This document shows, piece after piece, positions 32,436 to 44,151 of a DNA stretch of 64,000 nt. The translations under genes and the position numbers were made by a program. The DNA comes from Suillus spraguei (Eukaryota; Basidiomycota; Agaricomycetes; Boletales; Suillaceae): NCBI GenBank assembly GCA_016800925.1, contig JABCPU010000180.1, positions 1 to 64,000 on the forward strand. The letters are read 5' to 3'. The notes under the pieces were generated by a model. That model was given only the letters and a program-made list of their open reading frames with translations. It was not told where the DNA came from and did not search any database. The first letter of the stretch is position 1. Each line of letters begins with the position of its first letter.

Positions 32436-34627
32436 GTGGACATCCAGGAAATTCAGGTCAATGGTTGCTCACACAAGCGGTCCGAGTCTGTAGAGCGGAA
32501 GCAGGGAGAGTCCCACTTCTGTTCTTTGTCGCCGGGAGACTTCGCCTCTGAGAAGCCTGCGCACAGTGATCTGGAAGGTAGTCAAGTTCATACAGGATTT
32601 CTCAGACATACCACCCAGCTACTTTCTCGCTATGGAATCGAAACTCACGGGTGAGTGAGATGGTGTCGCCGTCGGCTATCTGCAGTGTCTGAAGGTGTGA
32701 AACACTTCTACCTGTTACTCGGATCAGCATTGCACCGGTGCCAGCAGAGGAACGCCTCGAGACTCGATGGTACCAAATGTTCTTTGTATGGTTTTCTGCC
32801 AACATGAATATCTTGACGTGCGTCTCGACTCTCGATTCTCTTGTTATCCGCTGAATCACTCGACACTTTGCAGATTTAGCACCGGCACTGTGGGACCTGC
32901 ATTTTTTTCCTTGGGAGTTAAAGACTCTTTAATCATCATTGTCATTGTTGACTGGTGTAAGTGCCGAAAGTTCATATGAATATTGATTTACCATGAATTA
33001 TTACAAGGGTCTGCTTGTTGCCTGCATTCTTGTGAGCTTTACTATTATTTTCTGGCCGTTTCTCGGGACTTATCAATGTACAGCGCTGTTTTCGGCCCAA
33101 AGCTTGGCACGCGAGCTATGGTACAGGCAAGGTTCTCGTGGGGGTGGGTCGCATTCATTTGTTTTCCGACTGCCAGTGTCATTCACTGACAAACACCAAG
33201 GTACTTCGGTGCCATTATACCGACGGTTTTAAATGTTTTCTCCATGCAAGGTTTCCTTATACTGAACTGCATCGTTGGTGGACAAACACTCGCAAGCCTG
33301 TCTTCTCGCCTTAGTGATACTCTTGGCATTGTTATCATTGGTGTTATAACCCTTGTGGTACGTTAAATTTGTCGGTGTTGCATCAAAATGGCAAGCTTCG
33401 CAGGTCACTTTCTGTGGGTACCGCATCATTCATTGGTAGGATCATTCAACCACCAATTATCCATATAATCCTGGTACAATTTTGATTCTAGGTACGAAAG
33501 TATCGCCTGGATTCCAAGTGTGATTACCTTTATCACCATATTGGGTGTTGGTTATCCACAGCTACGTGATAACCAATCAGCTCCTGTCTCTCAAGCAACT
33601 GTCGCTGAGGTTATCTCTTTTGCGTCCGTCCTCGCATCTAGCATTCTTAGCTGGTGTACCATGACCCCTGACTATGGTGTATACCACAGCCCTGCTGCTT
33701 CTTCGTGAGCTCCTTCAGATTATTCAAGGTCTCTCTTTGATATCCTTACAGTGCAAGAATTTTTCTCTACACGTATCTCGCATTTTTCACCGCCAGTGTA
33801 AGCTCCCACGTACTGTTACTAGCATTATCGTAACATCTTGAAAAGGCGACTGCCCACACCCTCGGTGCTGCGTTCGCGGCCGCAGCTCCTAATGTGCCTG
33901 CTTGGAAAGAAGGATTTGACAACAGCTCTTCCGTCGGTGGCTTGTTATATAGCGTGCTGCTACCTACAGGCGCATTTGGAAAAATTCTGACCGCTCTGGT
34001 GGCTCTCAGCATACCCAGCGCTTGTGCACCAACCATGTACACGTTCAGCACAAGTTTCATGGCTGTCGCTCCGTGGTTCGGCGCAGTCCCTAGATGGGTA
34101 TATATTCTCATCTCTGAAGGAGTGTGAGTATTTCCAGCGTCATAAACTCCTGTTATGCTCATTAATTGTGTTGAAGTCTGATACCAGTGGCCATTGTTGG
34201 CGCCAAAAAGTTTTATGCCACTTTCGTCAACATCTTGGGTACGAGTCTCGAATATCGTGATATCTATCGCTAGAATGTTGATTCCTCAGATATCATCGGA
34301 TACTGGTCGTCAATATTTGCTGCGATTATTCTTACAGAACATATATTATTCCGACGAGCTTCGTTTTCTGAGGATCAATATCCCATCACAACTTGGGCTT
34401 CGTATACTCTTTTGCCTAGTGGCATTCCCGCTGTCGTGGCCTTCGCATGCGCCTGCGGAGCCCTTGTTCCCTTCATGTCTCAGGCTTGGTATGTAGGAGC
34501 AGTGGCGAGGCATGGGAGTGGAGACGTCGGTGTGTTCGTAGGGTTTGTGGTGGGGGCTATCGCATACGCATTGGCAAGGGGGTTCGAAAAATTGTGGTAC
34601 AAGAAGATGAGTAAATCAGGCGCCTAG
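32436..34627 (+). CDS. Fcy2-type purine-cytosine permease, gene alpha
   Basis: A multi-exon NCS1-family transporter that imports nucleobases with protons across the plasma membrane. Family strings: ERLETRWYQ, FSTGTVGPAFFSLG, AVFGPKLGTRAMVQARFS, GFLILNCIVGG, GVYHSP, LLPTGAFGKIL, APTMYTFSTSF, SEDQYPITTWASY, and a C-terminal membrane span ending in KLWYKKMSKSGA. About twelve spans are expected, ~500 aa. The first exon (to about 32651) contains no in-frame ATG: its frame opens at GTG 32436 where an ATG would be expected (gtggacatccag), and a stop lies upstream. Either translation starts from a non-ATG codon, a short 5' exon was missed, or the start codon was lost. The splice junctions otherwise join in frame. 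Confidence 0.8.
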
Positions 34628-34912
34628 TAATTCTAAGGGCACGAACTGCTCTTTGACGTCGAGGAGGCCAGATCGTTGTCGGAAAATTAAGAATTGGATG
34701 CCAGTAGCCAGTACTACTACTATCAGAGATGTTCACTGACGCTATGTCGCTCCCAACTTGAAGGCTTGGGAACGACACAGATCGAGAAGGACGGAATTGA
34801 TCGATTAAAAGATTATGCCGTTTTGATGTGCTGCGGCGTAATCGTTACGGTACAGTTTCGGGTCCCATTTGCTTAACCTTCAACGTCCACTAACCGCCAT
34901 TCCAGACCCGGT

Positions 34913-36980
34913 ATGTCCTCTGATGAAAAGCATACGAGGGATGATAGCATAGAAGATGCTGGTCGCTATCGCATAGGGTTCTTCGCACGTACCACTCAGT
35001 TACTTTCTCAGTATGGAATCGAAACTCATGGGTGAGTGAGATAGGGACATCATTTGCGATACCTGTCGTAGTATTTTTACTGATCCTTGAATCAGCATTG
35101 TGCCTGTGCCAGCGGAGGAGCGCCTCGATACTCGATGGTACCAGTTATTTTTTATTTGGTTCTCCCCTTGCATGAATATGGCAGCGTACGCCTTCAATGA
35201 CGTGTTAATTCTGGCGCTATTCGCTAATCCCCCTAAAACCCGCAGATTCAGCACTGGCACTGCCGGCCCTGCATTTTATTCTTTGGGAGTTCGCGACTCC
35301 ATCGTTATAATCGTCATTGTTAATCTTGTGTAAGTGGACAGTTTACGAAAATTTGATCTGCAGAGATTGACTCTTCGGATAGATCTTGTTTATTGCCGGG
35401 ATTCTTGTGGGTTTTACTATTCTTCTCTGTCTTTCTAGGCACTTCATGATGCCGTTAGTGCTGTCTTCGGGCCAAAGCTTGGCTTGCGAGCTATGGTACA
35501 AGCAAGGTTCTCATGGGGGTGAGTCATTTTCCGATTTGCCAATGTAATTCCCTAATGAACATCAAGATATTTCGGTGCGATCATACCGGCCATCTTGAAT
35601 GTTTTTTCCTTGGAAGGCTTCCTTATTCTGAACTGCATTGTCGGCGGACAAATGCTAGCTAGTTTGTCTTCGCACATTGATGACACTCTTGGTATCATCA
35701 TCATTGCTATCATATCTCTTGTGGTATGTCGGAACTCTTCTTGCTGCACAAAACTGACAGTTTTCAAGATCACTTTCTGCGGATACCGCGTTATCCATTG
35801 GTGAGACCACTCCAATACCGATTACACAGAATCCTGACAAATGTTTGATTTATAGGTACGAAAGTGTCGCATGGATCCCGAATGCAATTGCTTTTATCGC
35901 CATGCTGGCCGTTGGTTATCCACAACTACATGAAAACCTATCGGCTCCCGTCCCTCCAGTGACACCTGCCAATGTCATATCTTTTGCGTCCTTTCTCGCA
36001 TCTAACATCGTCGGCTGGTGTCCCATTATCTCTGACTATGGCGTATACCACAGCCCTGATGCTTCTTCGTGAGTTTTCCCGGAAATCACTAGGGCTCTCC
36101 TTGACGTTGCGATAGTGCGAGAATTTTTATTTACACGTATCTTGGGTTCTTCGTGTCTAATGTAAGCCATTTTTGTGGGCATCAGTTGCATCTTGACAAT
36201 TTTCTTTTGGAAAGGTGATTGGTCAGATTCTGGGTGCCGCCTTCGCAGCAACAGCTCCGAACGTGCCTGCTTGGAATGCAGGATTCGAGGACAGCTCTTC
36301 TGTCGGTGGCTTATTCTACAGCATCTTGCTGCCTACAGGTGCATTTGGAAAAATTCTGACTGTTTTGGTCGCTCTCGGCATGTCCTGTGCCTGTGCACCA
36401 ACGATGTATACGTTCGGCACCAGCTTCATGGCTATTACTACGTGGTTTTCTGCAGTGCCCAGATGGGTGTATATCCTCGTCTCAGAAGGAGTGTAAGTAT
36501 TATCAAGCGGATGCAAATATTGACGACGCTCACGATTTGTGTTGAAGTCTGATACCAGTGGCCATTATTGGCGCCAAAAAGTTTTATAACACTTTCGTTG
36601 ACATCCTGGGTACGAATCTTGACTGTCGCAATATCTATCGCTAAAATGTTGATTCCTCAGACATCGTTGGATATTGGTCATCAGTATTCTGTGCGATAGT
36701 ACTCACAGAGCATATGCTATTCCGACGAGCCTCATTTTCTGAGGATCAATACCCCATCACGACTTGGGCTTCATATGCTCTCTTACCTAGCAGTATCCCC
36801 GCGGTAATAGCCTTCGTGTGCGGATGTGGAGTTCTTATTCCGTTCATATCGCAGGTTTGGTATGTAGGACCAGTAGCAAGGCAGGGCAGTGGAGACGTCG
36901 GTGTGTTCGTAGGGTTTATAGTGGGAGCTATCACCTATGCGTTAGCGAGGGGTTTCGAAAAAAAGATGGGTAAGGCCTAG
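34913..36980 (+). CDS. Fcy2-type purine-cytosine permease, gene beta
   Basis: Begins at ATG 34913 (MSSDEKHTRDD) 285 bp after gene alpha, in the same direction. First-exon end, acceptor positions and most introns match alpha and gamma. Recognisable strings: ERLDTRWYQ, FSTGTAGPAFYSLG, AVFGPKLGLRAMVQARFSWG, GFLILNCIVGGQ, GVYHSPDASS, LLPTGAFGKILTVLVALG, SEDQYPITTWASYA. The C-terminus is four residues shorter than in gamma (GFEKKMGKA against GFEKLWYKKMGKA) because of a clean 12-bp deletion. It is an NCS1 plasma-membrane importer of cytosine/purines by family. No stop or shift was noticed. Confidence 0.85.
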
Positions 36981-38325
36981 GCAGATGCTTCGATATGTTA
37001 TGTACATGAGTTATCTTCATGACTACCCCATGATATTGCAACTTACGAGAGACAAGCTATTTTTTGATTGGTGCCAAATCAGAGGCCTCAATCCTTCCGG
37101 CAACTTGAATATTCGATGATGATGACGACATATATTTGACCTGGGTATACTTATCTCATACTTTATCAGACTTGATCATGCAATCATGCATGCCATGACA
37201 GTGGAGACTTGCCGCTGTGAAATTTTGAGTTGCTTATGAGGACCCGGATCAGCGAAACAACGGATGCTGATGGGAAGAGGGTCATTTCAAAATGTAGAGC
37301 GCAGCGAAGGGATGGTTGAGATTTTGGTCGCTGGATTGGGCTAATCACCTCCTGCACCCGGCACTGCATTCTACTGTCTCCTAGGATAAAGTGGGGGATT
37401 GCGAAAGTAGCAAAACGGTAAGGTAGCAGTTTCGAGCCTGCGAAAGCTGAATAATCTGTCGTTCAAACCCCCATGAAAAGGTCTAGCAGAAGGGATATAT
37501 TTATCGTGACACGAGATCTTGTGCCCTAGTCATCAGGAAAACATCGGGTCTCTTAGCGTCCCTTAATGTTCACTTACTCCAGCTAAAAGACGAACTAAGT
37601 AGTAATTCAGAGAACTGCCAGAAAGTTCAAAAAAGGCCACTCGTGCTCTGTTTCTTCAATTATTCACTCATTTTTCACAACTTGTGAGGGATGAAAGTGG
37701 TGTCTTATAAAGCACCGCGTCGTCTATAAAAGTTGTAAAGATGGATAAAATGCGTAGGGAAAGAAAGATTAAGTCAAACAAAGTACGAATCATGCAAATT
37801 AGCCTTGAACATGTGAGTATGATACGAAAACGATAGAAAGTGGAGAAAAGTGATGGGAAAGCAAGAAAAATCACCAAAAAATAAGTCGGGCAGATCAAAC
37901 TATTTGCGATCTGCGTGCAATCACTGTAGTGAGAGATCCATTATGGGTGTTGGACTGAGTCAGTGTGCTGGACATCTATGAAGACAACGGATATGTGCTG
38001 GTCACCTTCCGAAGGTCGTGGGAGCAGAGTCACATGACGCCGAAGTTGAATTTCTCAATTGAAATTCGTGTTCGTGACGCACACCATAGAGGTGCTAGCC
38101 CTATCTATTAACACTACTAATTACAGGGATTACGTGGGAGTCACAGGTGGTAGAACCAAATTTACGCTAATTTACATAGGTCCTCACACCAAATTTACAG
38201 GACAGTTTACTTGCTATGGTTCTTCGGGTCCCGGCTATTACTTAAAAGTAGCGACATCGACCTGAGAGGGTTCATAACCGGATCTTATTTAAGAAGACTC
38301 CGAAGTCCAGCTGGCACTCTCACGA
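36981..38325. other. Intergenic between permease units
   Basis: 36981-37530 is the 3' flank of gene beta and recurs after gene gamma. 37540-38190 has no gene (short minus frame at 37668-37898 is low complexity). From 38190 the second duplication unit begins. Confidence 0.5.
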
Positions 38326-38326
38326 C

Positions 38327-38505
38327 GTGGACATCCAGGGAAATTCAGGTCAATCGTTGCCCGAGTCTGTAGAGCGGAAGCAGGGAGAGTTCTACTCTCG
38401 TTCTTTGTCGCTGGGGGACTTCGCCTCCGAGAAGCCTGTGGGCAATGATCTGGAGGGTAGTCGAGTTCATATAGGATTTCTCAGACATACCACCCAGCGG
38501 GGTTT
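38327..38505 (+). pseudogene. First-exon remnant of a fourth permease (alpha')
   Basis: Matches the first exon of gene alpha (SVERKQGE, GDFASEKP, GFLRHTTQ) and, like it, opens with gtggacatccag with no ATG. The homology stops after cataccacccag at 38505, and unrelated sequence follows until 38640. No transporter can be made. Confidence 0.8.
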
Positions 38506-38640
38506 TGGGAAAACGGAAAGCGAAGTGTTTGTGCGTGGAGTTACCTAATAAGGTAACTCCACTGGTGTAGCGCCAAGTGTCTTAAGTCAAACGAAAAGGT
38601 AACTATGTACTACATTGGTGGGTTGATTTCCAACAACACA
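38506..38640. other. Filler DNA at a deletion junction
   Basis: About 135 bp found in neither gene alpha nor the alpha-beta spacer. It joins the broken first exon of alpha' to the spacer. It includes a perfect inverted repeat at 38535-38562. Confidence 0.55.
38535..38562. repeat. Perfect inverted repeat, 11-bp arms, 6-nt loop
   Basis: gtggagttacc and ggtaactccac are exact reverse complements separated by taataa. It lies inside the filler, so it may be a snap-back repair product or a remnant of a small element. Confidence 0.7.
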
Positions 38641-38901
38641 AACTGCTCCTTGACGTCAAGGAGGCTATCGTTTTCCGAAAATTAAGAATCGAATACCAGT
38701 AGCTAGTACTACTACTATCAGAGATGTTCACTGACTCATGCTACGTCTCTCCCAACGGGAACGACACAGATGAAGAAGGAGAATTGATCAATTAGTAAAG
38801 ATCGTGCTGTTTTGATGTGCCGCGTAATCGACACGGTACAGTTTTGGGTGCGACTCGCTTTCTTTTCAACCCTCACTAACCGTCATTCCAGACCCAGTAC
38901 T

Positions 38902-40978
38902 ATGTCCTCTGATGAAAAGCATACGAGGGACGATACCGCAGAAGACACTGGTCGCTATCGCATAGGATTCTTTACACGTACCACTCAGTTACTTTCTCAG
39001 CATGGAATCGAAACTCATGGGTGAGTGAGATGGGGACATTATTTGCGATACCTGTCGTAGTATTTTTACTGATGCTTGGATCAGCATTGTACCTGTGCCA
39101 GCAGAGGAGCGTCTCGATACTCGATGGTACCAGTTATTTTTTATGTGGTTCTCCCCTTGCATGAATATGTCAGCGTACGTTTTCAACGACGTGTTGATTC
39201 TGGCGCTATCCGCTAATCCACCTAATACCCGCAGATTCAGCATAGGCACTGCCGGCCCTGCATTTTATTCTCTGGGAGTTCGCCACTCCATCGTTATAAT
39301 TGTCGTCGTTAATCTTGTGTAAGTCGACAGATTACAAAATTTTGATCTGCAGCGATTGACCCTTCGGCTAGATCTTGTTTATTACCGGGATTCCTGTGGG
39401 TCTTACTATTCTTCTGTCTTTCTGGGAACTTCATAATACCTTAGTGCTGTTTTCGGGCCAAAGCTTGGCTTGCGAGCTATGGTACAAGCAAGGTTCTCAT
39501 GGGGGTGAATTATTTTCTGATTTGCCAATGTTATTCCCTAACGAGTATCAAGGTATTTCGGTGCGATCATACCGGCCATCTTGAATGTTTTTTCCTTGGA
39601 AGGCTTCCTTATTCTGAACTGTATTATCGGTGGACAAATGCTAGCCAGCTTGTCTTCTCACATTGATGACACTCTTGGTATCATCATCATTGCTATCATA
39701 TCTCTTGTGGTATGTCGGAACTCTTCTTGCTGCACAAAACTGACAGTTTTCAAGATCACTTTCTGCGGATACCGCGTTATCCATTGGTGAGACCACTCCA
39801 ACACCGATCATCCAGAATTCTGACAAATGTTTGATTTATAGGTACGAAAGTGTCGCCTGGATCCCGAATGCAATTGCTTTTATCGCCATGCTGGCCGTTG
39901 GTTATCCACGACTGCACGAAAACTTATCGGCTCCCGTCCCTCCAGTAACACCCGCCCATGTCATATCTTTTGCGTCCCTTGTCGCATCGTTCATTGTTGG
40001 TTGGTGTCCCATTATCTCTGACTATGGCGTACACCACAGCCCTGATGCTTCTTCGTGAGTTTTCCTGGAAATCACTAGGGCCCTCCTTGACATTGCGATA
40101 GTGCGAGAATTTTTATTTACACGTATCTTGGGTTCTTCGTGTCTAATGTAAGCCATTTATGTGGGCATCAGTTGCATCTTGACAATTTTCTTTTGGAAAG
40201 ATGATTGGTCAGACACTGGGTGCCGCCTTCGCAGCAGCAACTCCGAGCGTGCCTGCTTGGAATGCAGGATTCAAGGACAGCTCTTCTGTCGGTGGCTTAT
40301 TCTTCAGCATCTTGCTGCCTACAGGTGCATTTGGAAAAATCCTGACTGTTTTGGTCGCTCTCGGCATGTCCTGTGCCAATGCACCAACAATGTATACATT
40401 CTGCAACAGTTTCATGGCTATTACCATGTGGTTTTCTGTAGTGCCCAGATGGGTGTATATCATCGTCTCAGAAGGAGTGTGAGTATTATCAAGCGGATGC
40501 AAATATCGACGACGCTCACGATTTGTGTTGAAGTCTGATACCAGTGGCTATTATTGGCGCCAAAAAGTTTTATAACACTTTCGTTGACATCATGGGTACG
40601 AATCCTGACTATCGCAATATCTATCGCTAAAATGTTGATTCCTCAGACATCGTTGGATATTGGTCATCAGTATTCTGTGCGATAATACTCACAGAACACA
40701 TCCTATTCCGACGAGCCTCGTTTTCTGAGGATCAATACCCCATCACGACTTGGGCTTCATATACTCTCTTACCTAGCAGTATCCCCGCGGTAATAGCCTT
40801 CGTGTGCGGATGTGGAGCTCTTGTTCCATTCATGTCACAGGTTTGGTATGTAGGACCAGTAGCAAGGCAGGGCAGTGGAGACGTCGGTGTGTTTGTAGGG
40901 TTTGTGGTGGGAGCTATCACCTATGGGTTAGCGAGGGGTTTCGAAAAATTGTGGTACAAAAAGATGGGTAAGGCCTAA
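38902..40978 (+). CDS. Fcy2-type purine-cytosine permease, gene gamma
   Basis: Closest relative of gene beta (MSSDEKHTRDD start, same introns, very similar sequence). Motifs as for beta: ERLDTRWYQ, FSIGTAGPAFYSLG, AVFGPKLGLRAMVQARFSWG, GFLILNCIIGGQ, LLPTGAFGKILTVLVALG, NAPTMYTF, SEDQYPITTWASY. The C-terminus has the full GFEKLWYKKMGKA. Small coding differences fall in the strip that family alignments place near the substrate path (SCANAPTMYTFCNSF against SCACAPTMYTFGTSF), so beta and gamma may not be equivalent in uptake; this is inference. No stop or frameshift was noticed. Confidence 0.85.
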
Positions 40979-43068
40979 GTGATATTACAACTTACGAGAG
41001 ACGAGTTATTTTTTTGATTGGTACCGAATCAGAGGCCTCAATCCTTCCGGCAACTTGAATATTCGATGATGACAACGTATATTTGACCTGGATATACTTA
41101 TCTCAGACTTGATCATGCAGGTCGTGACGGTGGAGTCCCGCTGCCGCTGTGAAATTTTGAGCTACTTATAAGGACACGGATCAGCGAAACAACGGATATG
41201 ATGGGAAGAGGGTCATTTCAAAATGTGGAGTGCAGCGAAGGGATGGTTGAGACATTGACCGCTGGATTAGGCTAAGCACCTCCTGTACCCAGCACTGCAT
41301 TCTGCTGTCTCCTAGGATAAAGTGCTGGCAAGCGGGGAATCGAAAAACTAGTAAACCGGTAAGGTAGCAGTTTCGAGCCTGCGAAAGCTCTCGTCAGGGA
41401 GCTACTGCTACCCCAACCGCTTATACTTCTGGTTCTACTTAGGATGCTCCTTTTAAGCCCATTGAGTGGGAATAAATAATGGTCCGCGCACGATATACCG
41501 GCCCTAGCGCAGTGTAGGGAATGATCTTCCGTCTGAACTCATGACCCACCCATGAAAGGTCAAGTAGATGGGATATATATATATTTATCGCGGACACGAG
41601 ATCTTGTGCAAAGAGCCTTTTGAGCGAAAAAGAATACGACCGAATCGGTCTTCCGAGTCGGTCCCGGACTTTTAGGTATCTATATAGGTAAGCAAAGCAA
41701 AGTTAGCATCTTCGCACCGATATAAGACAGAACATTGATGATAATCTCCAATAACCAGATTCCACAGTGTCGATGTCGCGACATCTACCTGCTCACCTTC
41801 ATCGTCATTGTCAGACGACCATGAACAGATACTTGCAGTATTGACAGCGTCAGACGTGCACTGCGAGAAAGGGATGCTGGTACAGGAGGAAACAGGTGTG
41901 GACACAAAGCTGCGAGCTTTTGAGACGCTTGATGAAATGGCGCATTCACTGGAACAGGCCATTACTTGACCTAAAGCCAGAGCGTGATGATGATGCTACG
42001 TGCTGACTAAGCTATGGATAAGATGGGCCTGGGCCCGAACAATGAACGTAGTGCGGTCCAGCGTCAGCCTGAGTTCAACACCAGAAACCCTCCATTTTGG
42101 TGCAGGTGGTACTAGGTACTTTGCAGCATTTATGCGCGCGGTTGTCATCACTGTCACAGTATTGGTAAGTACTTTGTTTTCTGCTTACCATAATAAGGGA
42201 GTGACCGTCGAGTTGGGCTACCCAGGAGGGTATTTCGTAGTTTACCATTGTCACGAAGAACAATCAGCGTGTTCGTTTGCTTGTTTTGTGCACAACCTTG
42301 TACATAGTTTGACCGCCAAGATGAACAGTGTACGTGCAATGAATGGAAAGCATGATGTTATGGGGTGGGCACCATGGCATTGCGGCGATACAGTACTTGT
42401 AGCCTATGGGTGTGTGAGCCAAAGGAAATTACCGCTTCATGTCAGACAGGAATGGATGTTACCAGAATAGAAGACATCAAATTGTATAGTCTCATGTCAT
42501 TCCAGTTCAGAAGTTCCCAAGGTACTACAGTAGCTGGGATTCTGAGTTTATGTTACCGCTGAAATCTCAGGGGCTTGATAGATGCATATGTGGCGTAACT
42601 TGTGACACACGTACATAGCCCTGCCCGAGGCTAGTAGCAGGATTATTAGACGCACCAGACCTATATACGACCAACACGAAATGGCGTGTTAACCGGCCAG
42701 ACTTGCTTGTATGCTGTGCCAAGAGTTAGCATAGCCACCAGGCATAGACTGTGAAACGTAGCCTAGTGCAACGATCCGTCCTTGTCCGGCTTGAGCCAGC
42801 GGATTGCGTCTGCTCATAGTCAGCAAGCGGTTAAGCCCTATAGTCATTTGCATTACTCTGAACCTACTGTACAATCACTGATCGAGTCACATGCAATAAC
42901 CAGCATATGTCGCAAATGTCAATCTCTTCAAAGCAATGTAACATTCATACACAGGTATCAATTTAGCATATCAGTCAAAAACAATCACGAATTATCAGGT
43001 CAAGCTGTTAGAACTCAATGAAGATGCCACGAAAGAGGGAGAACCCAGATAACGACTATCTGAGTACA
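40979..43068. other. Intergenic after the permease array
   Basis: 40979-41610 is duplicated 3' flank. Beyond it, a plus frame of 156 codons (42000-42470) and a Ser/Cys-rich minus frame (41672-41962) are open but match no family I know and have no clear splice or start context. I do not call either a gene. Confidence 0.4.
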
Positions 43069-44151
43069 TTAAATTACACCTTTCTGGGTGATTGTGTAAT
43101 GTCCGGTGGCTGGTTCCCGGCTGAGTGTGAAGGTGGTAAACTCAGGAAGCTGAGCGAGATCTTGCTCCCAGATCGAATCGGTGCAGATAGCACCTTCCAG
43201 GACTGAGGTCTCTTGACGGTCCGATGAGATATAGGCGTGAAGAATCGGAGTGAACTTGGCCTTGACTAGACTGCCGTCTCTATTTTGTACAGTGAGTTTC
43301 TCGAAGGGAAATGAAAAGATGACATACTCAATGCCCTTGAAGTAGAGCACCGGATTAGGGTTCGAGTCTCCCGGGTTTATAGTGCCTGGGCAAGATGCAC
43401 TGAGGCAAAAATGAAGAAGAAAACAGTGGTCACAAACCTATCGCAATATCCTGAACAAATCCACTCTCGTTAAAGGCCTCCACGTAGTCAGGGAGCCCAT
43501 TCTCAGGAATCTACACATCTCTCGTGAGCTGATAAGATGATGAGCGACAATGGCCAGACTTACAGAGAACTCAAAGCCATCATCCGTCTGTGTTAGGGTG
43601 GTAATCTTGCCGCTCTGTATGATACCTTGTATTTATGCTAGGAACCTCAGCGTAAATGGGAACCTCTCACATCGATCTGGATGTGAATTCCAGTGTCAAC
43701 TACTTTGCCATCCTTGATCTGCACTCGGGAGAAAGCAAGTCTATAAGTTGAACGAGATGAGCATCATTTGGGTCCCTTTAAAAAAACACATACTGATCCG
43801 TATATGTCACGCGTATGCTGTACGGGCCTGAGACGAGGAATCATAGGTGAGTTTGCAAGTAGGGAGGTCATCACCCACCCTTCTCTCCGAACGAGGTGGT
43901 CCTGAAATATTGCGAGAGTTAGAGTCACCGAAGCGAAAACGAGAGTCCTGACCTCCAAATGACAGGAAACGATTTATGGTAGATAGATTCCATGTCGCAA
44001 TGGAACATGAGCACAAGGGTTGCCTCCTTGCCAAGGTTATCACTGAGAGACAATCAGGTCCAAATTAATGATGGCAGAGCAACATCACTCACGTCTGAAA
44101 GGTTAACTCTCTGACGAAGGCGCGTGTCGTTACTTGAGATTGAGTGTCCAT
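43069..44151 (-). CDS. Unrecognised small cytosolic protein, about eight exons
   Basis: From ATG at 44151 (complement) exons 44151-44093, 44042-43953 and 43901-43879 join exactly in phase (59, 90 and 23 nt), then several more short exons lead to the last exon, which ends at the taa at 43069. The predicted product is about 240 aa. It begins MDTQSQVTTRAFVREL, includes FHCDMESIYHKSFPVIW, KGPYSIRVTYTDQLAF and, near the end, FTPILHAYISSDRQET. No signal peptide or membrane span is seen; alternating hydrophobic residues suggest an all-beta fold. I do not recognise the family. The regular splice sites and lack of stops argue that it is a live gene. Confidence 0.65.

Larger units (their letters stand above)
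32260..37530. repeat. Permease segmental duplication, unit 1
   Basis: This unit (gene alpha, gene beta, 3' flank) is repeated at 38190-41610. Shared non-coding landmarks include tagtactactactatcagagatgttcactgac (~34706 and ~38703, split here in two halves of 16 and 17 bases) and ggtaaggtagcagtttcgag (~37418 and ~41360). Unit 2 lacks about 2 kb of gene alpha. Confidence 0.8.
38190..41610. repeat. Permease segmental duplication, unit 2 (internally deleted)
   Basis: Order: alpha leader and first exon remnant, ~135 bp of unrelated filler, alpha-beta spacer, gene gamma, 3' flank. Compared with unit 1 roughly 2.1 kb of gene alpha is gone. The match with unit 1 ends near atatttatcg(c/t)g and acacgagatcttgtgc (~37520 and ~41600). 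Confidence 0.8.

Noticed and set aside
37400..37480. Possible small RNA gene (ggtaaggtagcagtttcgagcctgcgaaagct), repeated at ~41355
   Set aside because: The repetition is explained by the permease segmental duplication; no cloverleaf or promoter boxes could be placed.
32436..40978. Permease array as oligopeptide (OPT) transporters
   Set aside because: Motifs such as FGPKLGTRAMVQARFS, LLPTGAFGKIL and the FSTGTVGPAFFSLG block are of the Fcy2/NCS1 family, and OPT signatures are absent.
42000..42470. 156-codon plus frame as a small secreted or membrane protein
   Set aside because: No signal peptide at its start, no family resemblance and no upstream promoter context; could be chance in a 2-kb gap.
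43340..43385. B-box-like ggttcgagtctcccgg suggesting a tRNA
   Set aside because: It is part of a coding exon of the minus-strand gene at 43069-44151 (NPGDSNPNP) and no matching arms are found.
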